In this document: positions 1-8,155 of the stretch, piece after piece
Layout: every line of letters starts with the position of its first letter
How positions within the stretch are numbered: position 1 is the stretch's first letter
Origin: Rickettsiella endosymbiont of Dermanyssus gallinae
Lineage (GTDB): Bacteria > Pseudomonadota > Gammaproteobacteria > Diplorickettsiales > Diplorickettsiaceae
DNA: 64,000 nt
Direction: 5' to 3'
Assembly (NCBI RefSeq): GCF_019285595.1
Contig: NZ_CP079094.1
Coordinates: forward strand, 992,001 to 1,056,000
Translations under genes and position numbers: made by a program
The notes under the pieces: model-generated
What the model was told of the DNA's origin: nothing
The model's input: the letters and a program-made list of their open reading frames with translations, nothing else
The model's database searches: none

Positions 1-2
1 AA

Positions 3-767
3 GACTGTTTATCAGATTGCTTAGCCGCTTTTTCCCAGCACATACAAAGCCATAAAGAGCGGCTAAATGAAACGATATATCGTGAGAAAGTACAAACGAC
101 TATTCAAGTTATCCAAACATTAATCGACAACGATCCGCCTGAACATCAAGATACATTATTAACATCGACACTTGAACGTTTGTCTACCTTACTAAAAGAA
201 CAAGAGGAGAAACATAACAGACACTCCTTTTCTGCTTCAGATGTTTTGTTACTGAATTTTAAACAGGACTTATCGACTGTTTTAGCCAATTATATGCAAT
301 CTTATCAGAATCAAGGCGTTCCTATTCCGGACAAAATACTCTCAGAGATTAACTATTTATCAGACATGCTCACAAACTCCATTGATATTGTGAAATTTGG
401 GGAGGAACTTACGCAGCGCTATCGACAACCTATTTTGTTTAAATGGGTGTCTGCATTGGATTTCAACACATTGCGTCGTCATTTAAAAACCGTGCTTGAG
501 AACCCAAAATACAGCATGGAGCAGTTAAAACTGGCCGCGCAGCCTCACGTTGAGCAAGCTGTCTCCCAGAAAACCGATAAGTTATCTGAATCCTATTCAT
601 TTTGTGATAGCTTATCTTCTCATAGTTCATGGGAAAAAATTGATCCGCTACAAGCACAAGCTCAACCATTAATAAATAATCCTGAAAACCCCTCTTCTTT
701 TTTTAGAAACTCTTTTAAATTCACTGAGCAACCATCAAACGCTTTTATAGTTCGTGCTACCGCATAA
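3..767 (+). CDS. Hypothetical protein, 5' end outside the window
   Basis: The reading frame is open from base 3, so the gene begins upstream of the window; a TTG at 180 is in the same frame but is not a credible start because sense codons continue before it. The visible 254 codons encode a helical, hydrophilic protein rich in Lys, Gln and Ser, with no membrane segment. The last 60 residues are Ser/Pro/Asn-rich and look disordered. I recognise no family. It lies 35 bases upstream of the methyltransferase gene on the same strand and could be co-transcribed with it. Confidence 0.6.
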   Translation, partial: DCLSDCLAAFSQHIQSHKERLNETIYREKVQTTIQVIQTLIDNDPPEHQDTLLTSTLERLSTLLKEQEEKHNRHSFSASDVLLLNFKQDLSTVLANYMQSYQNQGVPIPDKILSEINYLSDMLTNSIDIVKFGEELTQRYRQPILFKWVSALDFNTLRRHLKTVLENPKYSMEQLKLAAQPHVEQAVSQKTDKLSESYSFCDSLSSHSSWEKIDPLQAQAQPLINNPENPSSFFRNSFKFTEQPSNAFIVRATA

Positions 768-802
768 ATAAATTTTAAAAGAATTTCTAACGAGGAGAGA
801 TA

Positions 803-2143
803 ATGAGCAATAAACAAAAAAATAGCCTCACTATAAAAGGAGATAGGATTATAGATGACGTTTATTACCAAAAAGCAATTAAGATTAACCAAATATTACA
901 TGATGGCTCAATCAATAAAAGCAATCGGGTACGGGTTGTTGCAACCACCATTCTAGCCTTATTAAAAGACAGCGATATAAATCGTGAAAATGACTGCCTT
1001 TCCATGATAAACGAGTTAAATAATAGGGCTGAAGAAGCATTACATGAAAAAGACAAACGAGAATTTATACATTACATAAAAATATCTGCTCCACCGACCT
1101 TCGATTACCACATTAAATTTAGAAAAGCATTATTAGAAACCCTGAAAGTGCTTGAGAGTATCAATATTCGTTCTGCAATGCATTCGGGTACGGATATTTT
1201 GGGTATATTTTATGAGAAATTTTTAAAATATGGCAATGCAGCAAAAGAAATGGGGATTGTTTTCACGCCTAACCATATCACTCGTTTTGCTGTTGAGGTA
1301 TTAAATATTACAAACAAAGATAAAGTTTTAGACCCTGCCTGTGGAACAGGTGGGTTTTTAATTTCTGCGCTTGATAAGGTAAAAAATGAAGTTAACCACG
1401 AAGAATTTGAAAAATTTAAGTCAGAAGGTATTTATGGCATAGAACAAGACCCAGAGATTGCTGCTTTAGCGCTCGTAAATATGATATTTAGAGGAAGTAG
1501 CCGCATTAATCTTGAAGGTGGAAATTGTTTTACAACCACGAAATTTATGGACTTAAAAGTATCAAAAGTCCTCATGAATCCTCCTTATTCCCTTAAAAAC
1601 CCCGATGAAAAAGAATATAAATTTATAGATTTTGCTTTAAACAAGCTGGAAAAAGGAGGTTATTTATTCGCTATCGTTCCTAACTCCGTCATGTTGCTAT
1701 CGAATGCTAAAAAATGGCGATCTACGCTATTAGAGGAAAACACTTTAAAAGCCGTGATAACGTTGCCAGGTGACCTGTTTTATCCTGTCAATGTATGTAC
1801 TTATGCCATTATTATTCAAAAAGGAATCCCCCATCAGGATTCTAGTGTTATGTGGGCTTGGTTAAAAGATGGACTTGTAAAAAGGAAAGGCGTTATGGTT
1901 AGTGCTTCTTCACAGAAAAATAATATAGAAGCGATAAAACACGCGCTTATTTCACACTTTAATAATATTAAGGTAGAGGCTAGCCAGCGTGAATTTATAC
2001 AAAAACCAATCCATTATGATAGCTATCTTGAATACGCCCCAGAGAGCTATTTAGAGGATGAACAATTTTCAGATACCGAATTAGCATTACAAACTAAAAT
2101 CGTCGTAAAAAACCTTATTCCTTCTTATTTATGCAAACAATAG
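803..2143 (+). CDS. hsdM: Type I-like N6-adenine DNA methyltransferase (HsdM family)
   Basis: Transfers a methyl group from S-adenosylmethionine to adenine in DNA. The SAM-binding motif I DPACGTGGF lies at about residue 177 and the catalytic motif IV NPPY at about residue 259, in the order and spacing of the HsdM gamma class. An N-terminal helical domain of about 130 residues precedes them, as in HsdM_N. At 446 residues it is a little shorter than many HsdM proteins. GAGGAGA just before the ATG is a good ribosome site. The next gene, a half-length specificity subunit, overlaps its end by 13 bases. No HsdR-like helicase/nuclease is found in the window, so this may act as a solitary methylase; the missing subunit could lie elsewhere. 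Confidence 0.85.
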   Translation: MSNKQKNSLTIKGDRIIDDVYYQKAIKINQILHDGSINKSNRVRVVATTILALLKDSDINRENDCLSMINELNNRAEEALHEKDKREFIHYIKISAPPTFDYHIKFRKALLETLKVLESINIRSAMHSGTDILGIFYEKFLKYGNAAKEMGIVFTPNHITRFAVEVLNITNKDKVLDPACGTGGFLISALDKVKNEVNHEEFEKFKSEGIYGIEQDPEIAALALVNMIFRGSSRINLEGGNCFTTTKFMDLKVSKVLMNPPYSLKNPDEKEYKFIDFALNKLEKGGYLFAIVPNSVMLLSNAKKWRSTLLEENTLKAVITLPGDLFYPVNVCTYAIIIQKGIPHQDSSVMWAWLKDGLVKRKGVMVSASSQKNNIEAIKHALISHFNNIKVEASQREFIQKPIHYDSYLEYAPESYLEDEQFSDTELALQTKIVVKNLIPSYLCKQ

Positions 2144-2628
2144 ATTTTTATTTTGATATACAACGGTGCGAGTCCAGTAATTTATATGATTACTCCGCTG
2201 GGGAAATTCCCTTTGTCTCTAGTACAAAATTAAATAATGGCGTGGTGAAATATGTCAGTCTTTTAGACGAAAACGAGCTAATAAAAAATGTTCCCTGTAT
2301 CGTGGTCAATACCTTTGGTTTTGCAACGGTGCAGACAAAACCTTTTATTGGCGGTGGTAATGGCGGCGGTTATATTAATCCATTAATTCCAAAACAAGCC
2401 ATGAGTATGATTGAACTAGCTTATTATGCAGGTCAAATAAACTTACAGTCCTGGCGTTTTTCTTATGGCAGACGCGCCATTAAACGTAGATTGATCGCGT
2501 TAAAATTAAAAAAATTTGATAAAAACGTTTTCAATGAGAATATTTTACTCGATTTAAAAAATAATATGATGCTTCAAATCAACCACTTTATTGATGATTT
2601 TAGTCATATCACTCTGTTATCGAAATAA
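2131..2628 (+). CDS. hsdS: Half-length type I specificity (HsdS-like) subunit, single target-recognition domain
   Basis: The segment GEIPFVSSTKLNNGVVKYV matches the core of type I target-recognition domains, and SYGRRAIKRRLIALKLKKF matches the end of such a domain just before the conserved helix; a short coiled-coil tail follows. A normal HsdS has two of these halves (about 400 residues); this has one in 165. It overlaps hsdM by 13 bases in another frame, which suggests translational coupling. The protein starts close to the recognition core, so the usual first strands are missing: it may be a trimmed gene, or a natural half subunit that works as a dimer. The family is well supported; activity is uncertain. 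Confidence 0.7.
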   Translation: MQTIDFYFDIQRCESSNLYDYSAGEIPFVSSTKLNNGVVKYVSLLDENELIKNVPCIVVNTFGFATVQTKPFIGGGNGGGYINPLIPKQAMSMIELAYYAGQINLQSWRFSYGRRAIKRRLIALKLKKFDKNVFNENILLDLKNNMMLQINHFIDDFSHITLLSK

Positions 2629-2671
2629 ATGATATAAAGATAAGAAGCTGTTCATAAGGAATTGGCATTCT

Positions 2672-4987
2672 TTAAGGGCATTTTGCGATGACGAGATTTG
2701 CAACATCAGTAGGCGCTTGGGATGTAGTTGGGGTAGGAAATAGTGTCAACCGTGATCCAGCTATGCTAGGTTGTGATAGCGTTTGTCCTTCTTGTTCTGC
2801 TAATAATGCTTTTAGACGTTCTATTTCTGCATCCTTCTCTTTTAGCTCCTCCTTTAATTTTTTACGTTCACTTATCGTATCAGCCTCTATCTGCTTACGT
2901 TTCGTAATTGTTTCATAGGTTTTATGATCATAGCAGCGTCGTAAGTCATCATCAGAAAGAGAAAAAAGTCTGACTGCCATTCGCTGCTGCGCAACATGAC
3001 AATCCATGCAATCCAATACGACATCCTTCAGCCATTTCAATAATGACTCGGCTTTTCTTTCAGTTTCATCATCAATATTTTGTTGTTCATTGGCAGCTAG
3101 CTCCCTGAACTTTTGTAAATTACTCTTAGTATGCTGAATCCGGTAAAGATAGCGTTGCGCCCAATTCTTTGATATTGGATCATTTCTCTCTGCTTCAGAC
3201 TGATGATCCGGGTGAAACATTAAGAATAATTTTTTAAGGATTGCTGCAATATCAGCATCATGCTGGCGTATAAATTCTGTAACCTTACCCGAATGCGCTG
3301 TCAACGCTGCTTGAAAGGTACTCCAACGTTGTTGCAAGGGTGGAAAAAAATATATACCAGCACCCAAACGCTCGATAGCTTGTAACATGAAAAAGGCAAA
3401 TCTAGTAATCGAGGATTCCAATGTCAATGGTACTTCCGGGTTTAGATATAACCAGCATCCTGGTTTTAATAACATACGAGCTAAATCCGCATGCGACACC
3501 CTGATTCCAGCGTCTCGAAACCAAACACTTAGGATCATTTGCGTGATTAAATTTAACTCTTTACAAAAATCTTCATGAACCGCTTGCACTAAACGATAGA
3601 GATTTCTTTTATCTAACTCTAGAATCTCATCTTGTTGAAATTCTATGCCTTCTTTGCTTATGTAGTCCTTAATTTTTGCAATAAGACGAGGTTCGTGTCG
3701 AGAAACTAACCAATGTAAAAAAGAGCGCCTTTCAGGATGAGGAATCGAATCCAAATAAAACCAATCCGTTTTAAAGAAATCCTCGCTTAATTTAGTTAAG
3801 GTTTTATCTAGTAGGGGCTCACAATGCTCAAGCGGTATTGTTTTCTTTCGACTGAATTTGAATCGAGAGGGCTTTAACGGATTTTCTCGTAAAATCCCTT
3901 TTCTAAAGGTAAATGGCCAATTAAATGTACTCATAAAACTCTCAAATAAGGCCAGTGTCGTCGATTGATAATTCAGCGCATACTTCTCGCTGTCCCAGTA
4001 CTGTGCAATGATCTGTTCGTACAATGAAAAATACAACCAACAACGTTCTCGTATTAATTCTGGGGAATGTAATTCTTTTTTTTGAGCCGCTTGTTGAGCA
4101 GATTTTCTTAATTGTTGACTGATAGCGAGTAACGCTGAAGAAGAGGTTTCTGTAGTACTTGGTATTGTCGTATACAACAATTTCAATTTACCAAAAAATT
4201 GTTGTATCCATTGTTTTAAGCGATCCATCCAGGAAGGCGATAAATCCAGTTCACTGGTATCTTTTATAAGTTTTGTTAATTGTTTCAATAATAGATTTGG
4301 TAAGTATTCTTTTTCTTTTCGCGGTAAATCAGATAATTGAGTGATATAAACATGTAGCATACAAATCATATGAACGTAAGATTTATATGTGCTATGTTCT
4401 TCATCAGGCGGTGGGCAGTCTTGATCCGTATGACGCAGCCCATTTAAAAATTGTTTAAAACAGAATTTCAGTGCATGCTGGTGAATCTGAAATAAAGCAC
4501 GGTCTACTATGCTGTCGATGGGTTTTTTAGATATGGCTTCACGTACTAATCGGCTTAACTGCTTTAAATAAAGCACTTTAGGTGCAATCGCCATCACGCG
4601 ATTGGCATGCTCTGTCCATCGCATTGATGGGCATTCTATTAGTTGATCGTGACAGCATTCTGCAGTGGTCTCTCGATAGACATGCATCACGAGTAATAGT
4701 AGCAATAAAGCAGACACCCAATTACTTTGTACGTTCTCGTCAGTTGCGTATTGCTGTTGTAGCAGGTTATTAAGTTGATCAATCAGTTCTTCATATCCCT
4801 GTTTAATAAACGCTGAATCTGCCTTTTTCAGCCCTGCTCGCAAGGATTCAATCCAATCCGATGTCCATACCTGAAGCTGGGTTTTAGACGGCGACAAACA
4901 ATCGTTTAACCAGTCGCGGAGAAGTTGATTGTGCTGCAACAGCGGGCTTACAGTATCTGAAATGGTAATTCCTGTATTAGGGCGCAT
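2672..4987 (-). CDS. Large coiled-coil protein of unknown function (771 aa), shares its C-terminal tail with the upstream gene
   Basis: No family is recognised. The protein is almost entirely helical, with no signal peptide or clear membrane span. Residues near 690-735 form a charged coiled coil (KEKDAEIERLKALLAEQ), followed by a tail with IAGSRLTLFPTPTTSQA. The same coiled coil and tail end the 893-residue protein encoded immediately upstream, while the bodies of the two proteins do not resemble each other by eye. The start overlaps the end of the upstream gene by 11 bases, so the two are probably translated together. A conserved tail on unrelated bodies is what an exchanged secretion or targeting signal looks like; in an intracellular Legionellales member a type IV effector role is possible but not shown. 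Confidence 0.75.
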   Translation of the reverse strand: MRPNTGITISDTVSPLLQHNQLLRDWLNDCLSPSKTQLQVWTSDWIESLRAGLKKADSAFIKQGYEELIDQLNNLLQQQYATDENVQSNWVSALLLLLLVMHVYRETTAECCHDQLIECPSMRWTEHANRVMAIAPKVLYLKQLSRLVREAISKKPIDSIVDRALFQIHQHALKFCFKQFLNGLRHTDQDCPPPDEEHSTYKSYVHMICMLHVYITQLSDLPRKEKEYLPNLLLKQLTKLIKDTSELDLSPSWMDRLKQWIQQFFGKLKLLYTTIPSTTETSSSALLAISQQLRKSAQQAAQKKELHSPELIRERCWLYFSLYEQIIAQYWDSEKYALNYQSTTLALFESFMSTFNWPFTFRKGILRENPLKPSRFKFSRKKTIPLEHCEPLLDKTLTKLSEDFFKTDWFYLDSIPHPERRSFLHWLVSRHEPRLIAKIKDYISKEGIEFQQDEILELDKRNLYRLVQAVHEDFCKELNLITQMILSVWFRDAGIRVSHADLARMLLKPGCWLYLNPEVPLTLESSITRFAFFMLQAIERLGAGIYFFPPLQQRWSTFQAALTAHSGKVTEFIRQHDADIAAILKKLFLMFHPDHQSEAERNDPISKNWAQRYLYRIQHTKSNLQKFRELAANEQQNIDDETERKAESLLKWLKDVVLDCMDCHVAQQRMAVRLFSLSDDDLRRCYDHKTYETITKRKQIEADTISERKKLKEELKEKDAEIERLKALLAEQEGQTLSQPSIAGSRLTLFPTPTTSQAPTDVANLVIAKCP
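2715..2845. repeat. 131-bp direct repeat, copy 1 (shared 3' end of coiled-coil genes)
   Basis: This stretch aligns without net length change to 5032-5162 in the same orientation, with most differences single bases. It encodes the coiled coil and IAGSR tail of the 771-residue protein. The similarity falls off on both sides, so it marks a duplicated or recombined gene end rather than a whole-gene duplication. Confidence 0.75.
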
Positions 4988-7658
4988 AGTTATGCTCGGG
5001 TAAAACAGAATTCTCAGCTGTCGTATTAGCTGCTTGCGATGTAGTTGGTACAGAAAATAAAGTTACCCGTGATCCAGCTATGCCAGGTTGCGGTGACATC
5101 TGTCTTTCTCGTGCCGCTAATGACGCTTTTAGACGTTCTATTTCCGCATCTTTCTCTTTTAGAACCTCTTCTCCTCGAGCCTGTATGGTTTCTTTTTCCT
5201 CATCTTCCTTATCTACGACTACTGCATTTTCTTGTTTTTGTTGCTCATCAATGGGTGGTTCAAGAGCTTTCATCTGTTCTTTTATTGCAGCAATAGGACC
5301 ATTCATTAGCTTTTCCATGATAGTGTATAATTCACCTTTATGGCCGTTATATTTACTTCTGGCATCCTTAGCCCTACTAGCATATCTGGCTTCCAAATCA
5401 ACTAACGCCTGATTAATAAGCTCTACTCTCTCTTCTGATAATACCGCACATAAATCACTGACATATATTTTCGCGCTCGCCAGTCGCTCTTTGCCAATCT
5501 CATCATTAGATTTTAAGAAATTATCAAATTTGAATTTAAATCGTCTCAGGAACGGCAATAGACTGAGATATTCTAATTCCATTCTCACTAACGCTAACAC
5601 ATAGTAATTTTGCAATTGGTTAAAAAGACTTTCTATTTCCTGCGCCATTTTCGGTGTCACACTACGCAATGCTTTACTGTTAGTATTAATAGACAGTGTT
5701 TTATTAGAATCTTTGGAAGTAGCTTGTATCACTTGAACTGAAAGGCCATTTTTAATAGCAATATCAGAGACTAATTTGTGTTTCTCTATGATGGCTAAAG
5801 AATTCTGAGGAACAAGAAATAAATGAGATAAGACAGATATCCTATCCGCCTGACAAATTTTGTAAGCATAAACCCAGGCATCCGTTTTGGAGTCATTTTG
5901 TTCCTGAGTTGGCATAAAATAATACATGAGTTGATTATTTTGAGAAATCGTTGGGTAAGGCGGCTCCCACTGACAAACCCCATTAGGATCAATCCCGAAA
6001 TAAATCACCTGTAATAAATCATCAACGGTTGGCACTTGCCGTTTTTTATCTTCTTGATTGAACGTTTCAGAACGATACAGATAAGGATATAAACTACTAC
6101 TCAACGAGTTAATAGCAGGCATACGTGTTTGGGATTTCTTGATACGTGCTACACCCCCTTCATGGGTTTGATTTTTTTGGGCTTCACAGAGTTCTGTTTG
6201 TTTATTTACCCAGGTAGTATCCATACCAGCATAAAAATCTTTATTATCCGCTAATTCCTCTTTTAAGTATTGAATATCTACCATCAACGCTTTGGCTAAC
6301 TTATGCATGACAGCAGAAACGACATAAGGCCTTTCTAAGGCATTATCTAGCTCCATTCGATGACTCGGATATATTTTCGTATTAAATGAGCTAGGTAATT
6401 GAATCAAAGTATCATTTTTTTCCCAAATAGTACTCCAATGACTAGCCAGGTGTTCTTTGATCAACTTCTCTGAATTTTCGATAGATAATAGTTTTTTGAG
6501 CTTGCTCTCTGCCGATTTATCTGATTCATTTCCCATACTGCATTGGCTGAAAGAACAGGGTTCAACTAAGATTTCTTTGAGCAACTGGAGTGAGCTTTGC
6601 TTCTTTTCATTTGCTTGAAGCCACGCTAGCAGTCCATTGCGATCATGCTTCGGTAATGCTGTTCCTTCTTTCAGTTCGCTGAGAAATTGAAGAAGTTCAT
6701 CGCACTTTTTGATTTGCCAACCGCGTAACTTGCTAGCCATTTCATAGACTAGATGATCAACCTCCATTTGCTTCATCTCGTGCTGGGAAATGGGTTTACG
6801 TAAGAAAATTTCCGCAATAAGTAATTTTTCCTTCTTGGAATTTTCAGCCTCATGCATTGCATGTAGAAAAATACGCTGTCCAACTTCTTCTATTTCTTTT
6901 TCTTCAATTAGTAAGGGAGACCAGCTTGGCTTACCGTCAAATGGATCATTGAGTTTAGTGATGTCAATTTGTTGAAATTTTGCATATGCAAGAACAATAT
7001 CAGCATAGATACTAATAAGTTCTGCGTTGTTTGTCGAAGGTGCACGCATTATTTCTGAATTAGCAATCGCTTGTTCTATTTCTTCTAATCGCTTAATGTA
7101 ATTCTTAATGTCTATTAAACTACTATTATACCGCTCAATTACTTTTATTTTATTTAAACCAGCTATATACAATAACTGACGAGGTGGCGGTTCAATCGAA
7201 GATAAAAATTTACTAAATTCCGCTTTAAAGCGTTCAAGGTTATTCTGAAGGCTTAATAAATAGGATGGACACTTTCTGCTATCATTAGATTCTAAGTCTT
7301 TAGTAATATCCGTTAAGGTAGAATGGATATCTACAAAATATTTTTTTGCTTTATCTAAATTTCTAACACTACCCTCTAAATTAACCAGATAATCTTCTGC
7401 TTGCTTATGGATGCCATTAAGAGAGGTATTACCGACAGTCTGGAAATCATAGGATGTTTCTGCTTTTCTCTCGAGTGATTTATCTGGATTTTTTTTGTCT
7501 TCCCATTCCTGGCATCGCTGTTGTATAGCGTGTTTAATATGGCTCCCGCCTTTATAACCAGCCTTACCAGCAATATGAGCTACATGTGCCAGATGCAGTC
7601 CTTCGAGTGTCTCCCATAAGATTTTAAGCATCATAAACGCCAGTCGTTCAATACCCAT
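4977..7658 (-). CDS. Large coiled-coil protein of unknown function (893 aa), first gene of a two-gene operon
   Basis: Unrecognised. Mostly helical and charged. The first 35 residues are mildly hydrophobic and rich in His and Ala but do not form a signal peptide. Coiled-coil segments lie around residues 85-220 and 830-860. The end, with KEKDAEIERLKASLAARE and IAGSRVTLFSVPTTSQA, is a near copy of the tail of the next protein, and the similarity holds at DNA level over 131 bases. AAAGGAGATAGT lies before the ATG. The upstream intergenic region is very AT-rich and probably holds the promoter. A secreted host-interaction protein is a plausible inference; a structural or cytoskeletal role is equally compatible with what is visible. 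Confidence 0.75.
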   Translation of the reverse strand: MGIERLAFMMLKILWETLEGLHLAHVAHIAGKAGYKGGSHIKHAIQQRCQEWEDKKNPDKSLERKAETSYDFQTVGNTSLNGIHKQAEDYLVNLEGSVRNLDKAKKYFVDIHSTLTDITKDLESNDSRKCPSYLLSLQNNLERFKAEFSKFLSSIEPPPRQLLYIAGLNKIKVIERYNSSLIDIKNYIKRLEEIEQAIANSEIMRAPSTNNAELISIYADIVLAYAKFQQIDITKLNDPFDGKPSWSPLLIEEKEIEEVGQRIFLHAMHEAENSKKEKLLIAEIFLRKPISQHEMKQMEVDHLVYEMASKLRGWQIKKCDELLQFLSELKEGTALPKHDRNGLLAWLQANEKKQSSLQLLKEILVEPCSFSQCSMGNESDKSAESKLKKLLSIENSEKLIKEHLASHWSTIWEKNDTLIQLPSSFNTKIYPSHRMELDNALERPYVVSAVMHKLAKALMVDIQYLKEELADNKDFYAGMDTTWVNKQTELCEAQKNQTHEGGVARIKKSQTRMPAINSLSSSLYPYLYRSETFNQEDKKRQVPTVDDLLQVIYFGIDPNGVCQWEPPYPTISQNNQLMYYFMPTQEQNDSKTDAWVYAYKICQADRISVLSHLFLVPQNSLAIIEKHKLVSDIAIKNGLSVQVIQATSKDSNKTLSINTNSKALRSVTPKMAQEIESLFNQLQNYYVLALVRMELEYLSLLPFLRRFKFKFDNFLKSNDEIGKERLASAKIYVSDLCAVLSEERVELINQALVDLEARYASRAKDARSKYNGHKGELYTIMEKLMNGPIAAIKEQMKALEPPIDEQQKQENAVVVDKEDEEKETIQARGEEVLKEKDAEIERLKASLAARERQMSPQPGIAGSRVTLFSVPTTSQAANTTAENSVLPEHNYAP
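5032..5162. repeat. 131-bp direct repeat, copy 2 (shared 3' end of coiled-coil genes)
   Basis: Partner of 2715-2845, encoding the matching tail of the 893-residue protein. The two copies could recombine and fuse the two genes into one. Confidence 0.75.
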
Positions 7659-7983
7659 ACTATCTCCTTTTAAGTATTTAATTTTTTAGTAAAATCAGGC
7701 CGAGTGCTTAATCATTAAATTTATTTATAAACAGATAAATAAATTACCCTTAATATATCATTTACTAACTTAATAATTATCTTAACTTAAGATGGATTTA
7801 TTATTTTTATAATAATCACTTTATAAATTAAGAATTGTTGATTTAGAAACCGCTATCGACATGCAAAAATAAGGAACCCTATTATCGATGTTTTTTGTGT
7901 ATTTGCAGTAAATAAGTAAGCTATTACCCACTATATTGAGCTAGCTATTTGGAGTCTAGTAGACTGTAAACACGTCTAAGCTT

Positions 7984-8105
7984 GATTTATCTAGGTTGCC
8001 CGCCCATTTCACGATGTGAAAACCAGCCAAGACCTCACTTTTCCATCGTCTCTACGATACTTGTAAAACTGAGGTCTTGGCTTTGGGCGGGCAGTAAAGT
8101 AAATC
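7984..8105. repeat. MITE-like palindromic element in the intergenic region
   Basis: The 497-base gap 7659-8155 holds no gene. Within it, nested inverted arms are visible: GATTTA (7984-7989) with TAAATC (8100-8105); TGCCCGCCCA (7997-8006) with TGGGCGGGCA (8084-8093); and AGCCAAGACCTCA (8025-8037) with TGAGGTCTTGGCT (8070-8082), extended inward by TTTT/AAAA. A small separate palindrome, TTTCAC-GAT-GTGAAA, sits at 8007-8021. The arms are GC-rich in an AT-rich surrounding. There is no coding content, so this is a non-autonomous repeat or a strong RNA hairpin about 50 bases downstream of the ankyrin gene's stop codon. Confidence 0.65.
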
Positions 8106-8155
8106 AAAGTAAAAAGGATATGAGAAAAAAGAAAGATATATATTTTTAGAATACG

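Noticed and set aside
180-767. TTG-started 195-residue ORF at the left edge
   Set aside because: The same frame is open back to base 3, so the TTG is internal; reported instead as a gene cut by the window edge.
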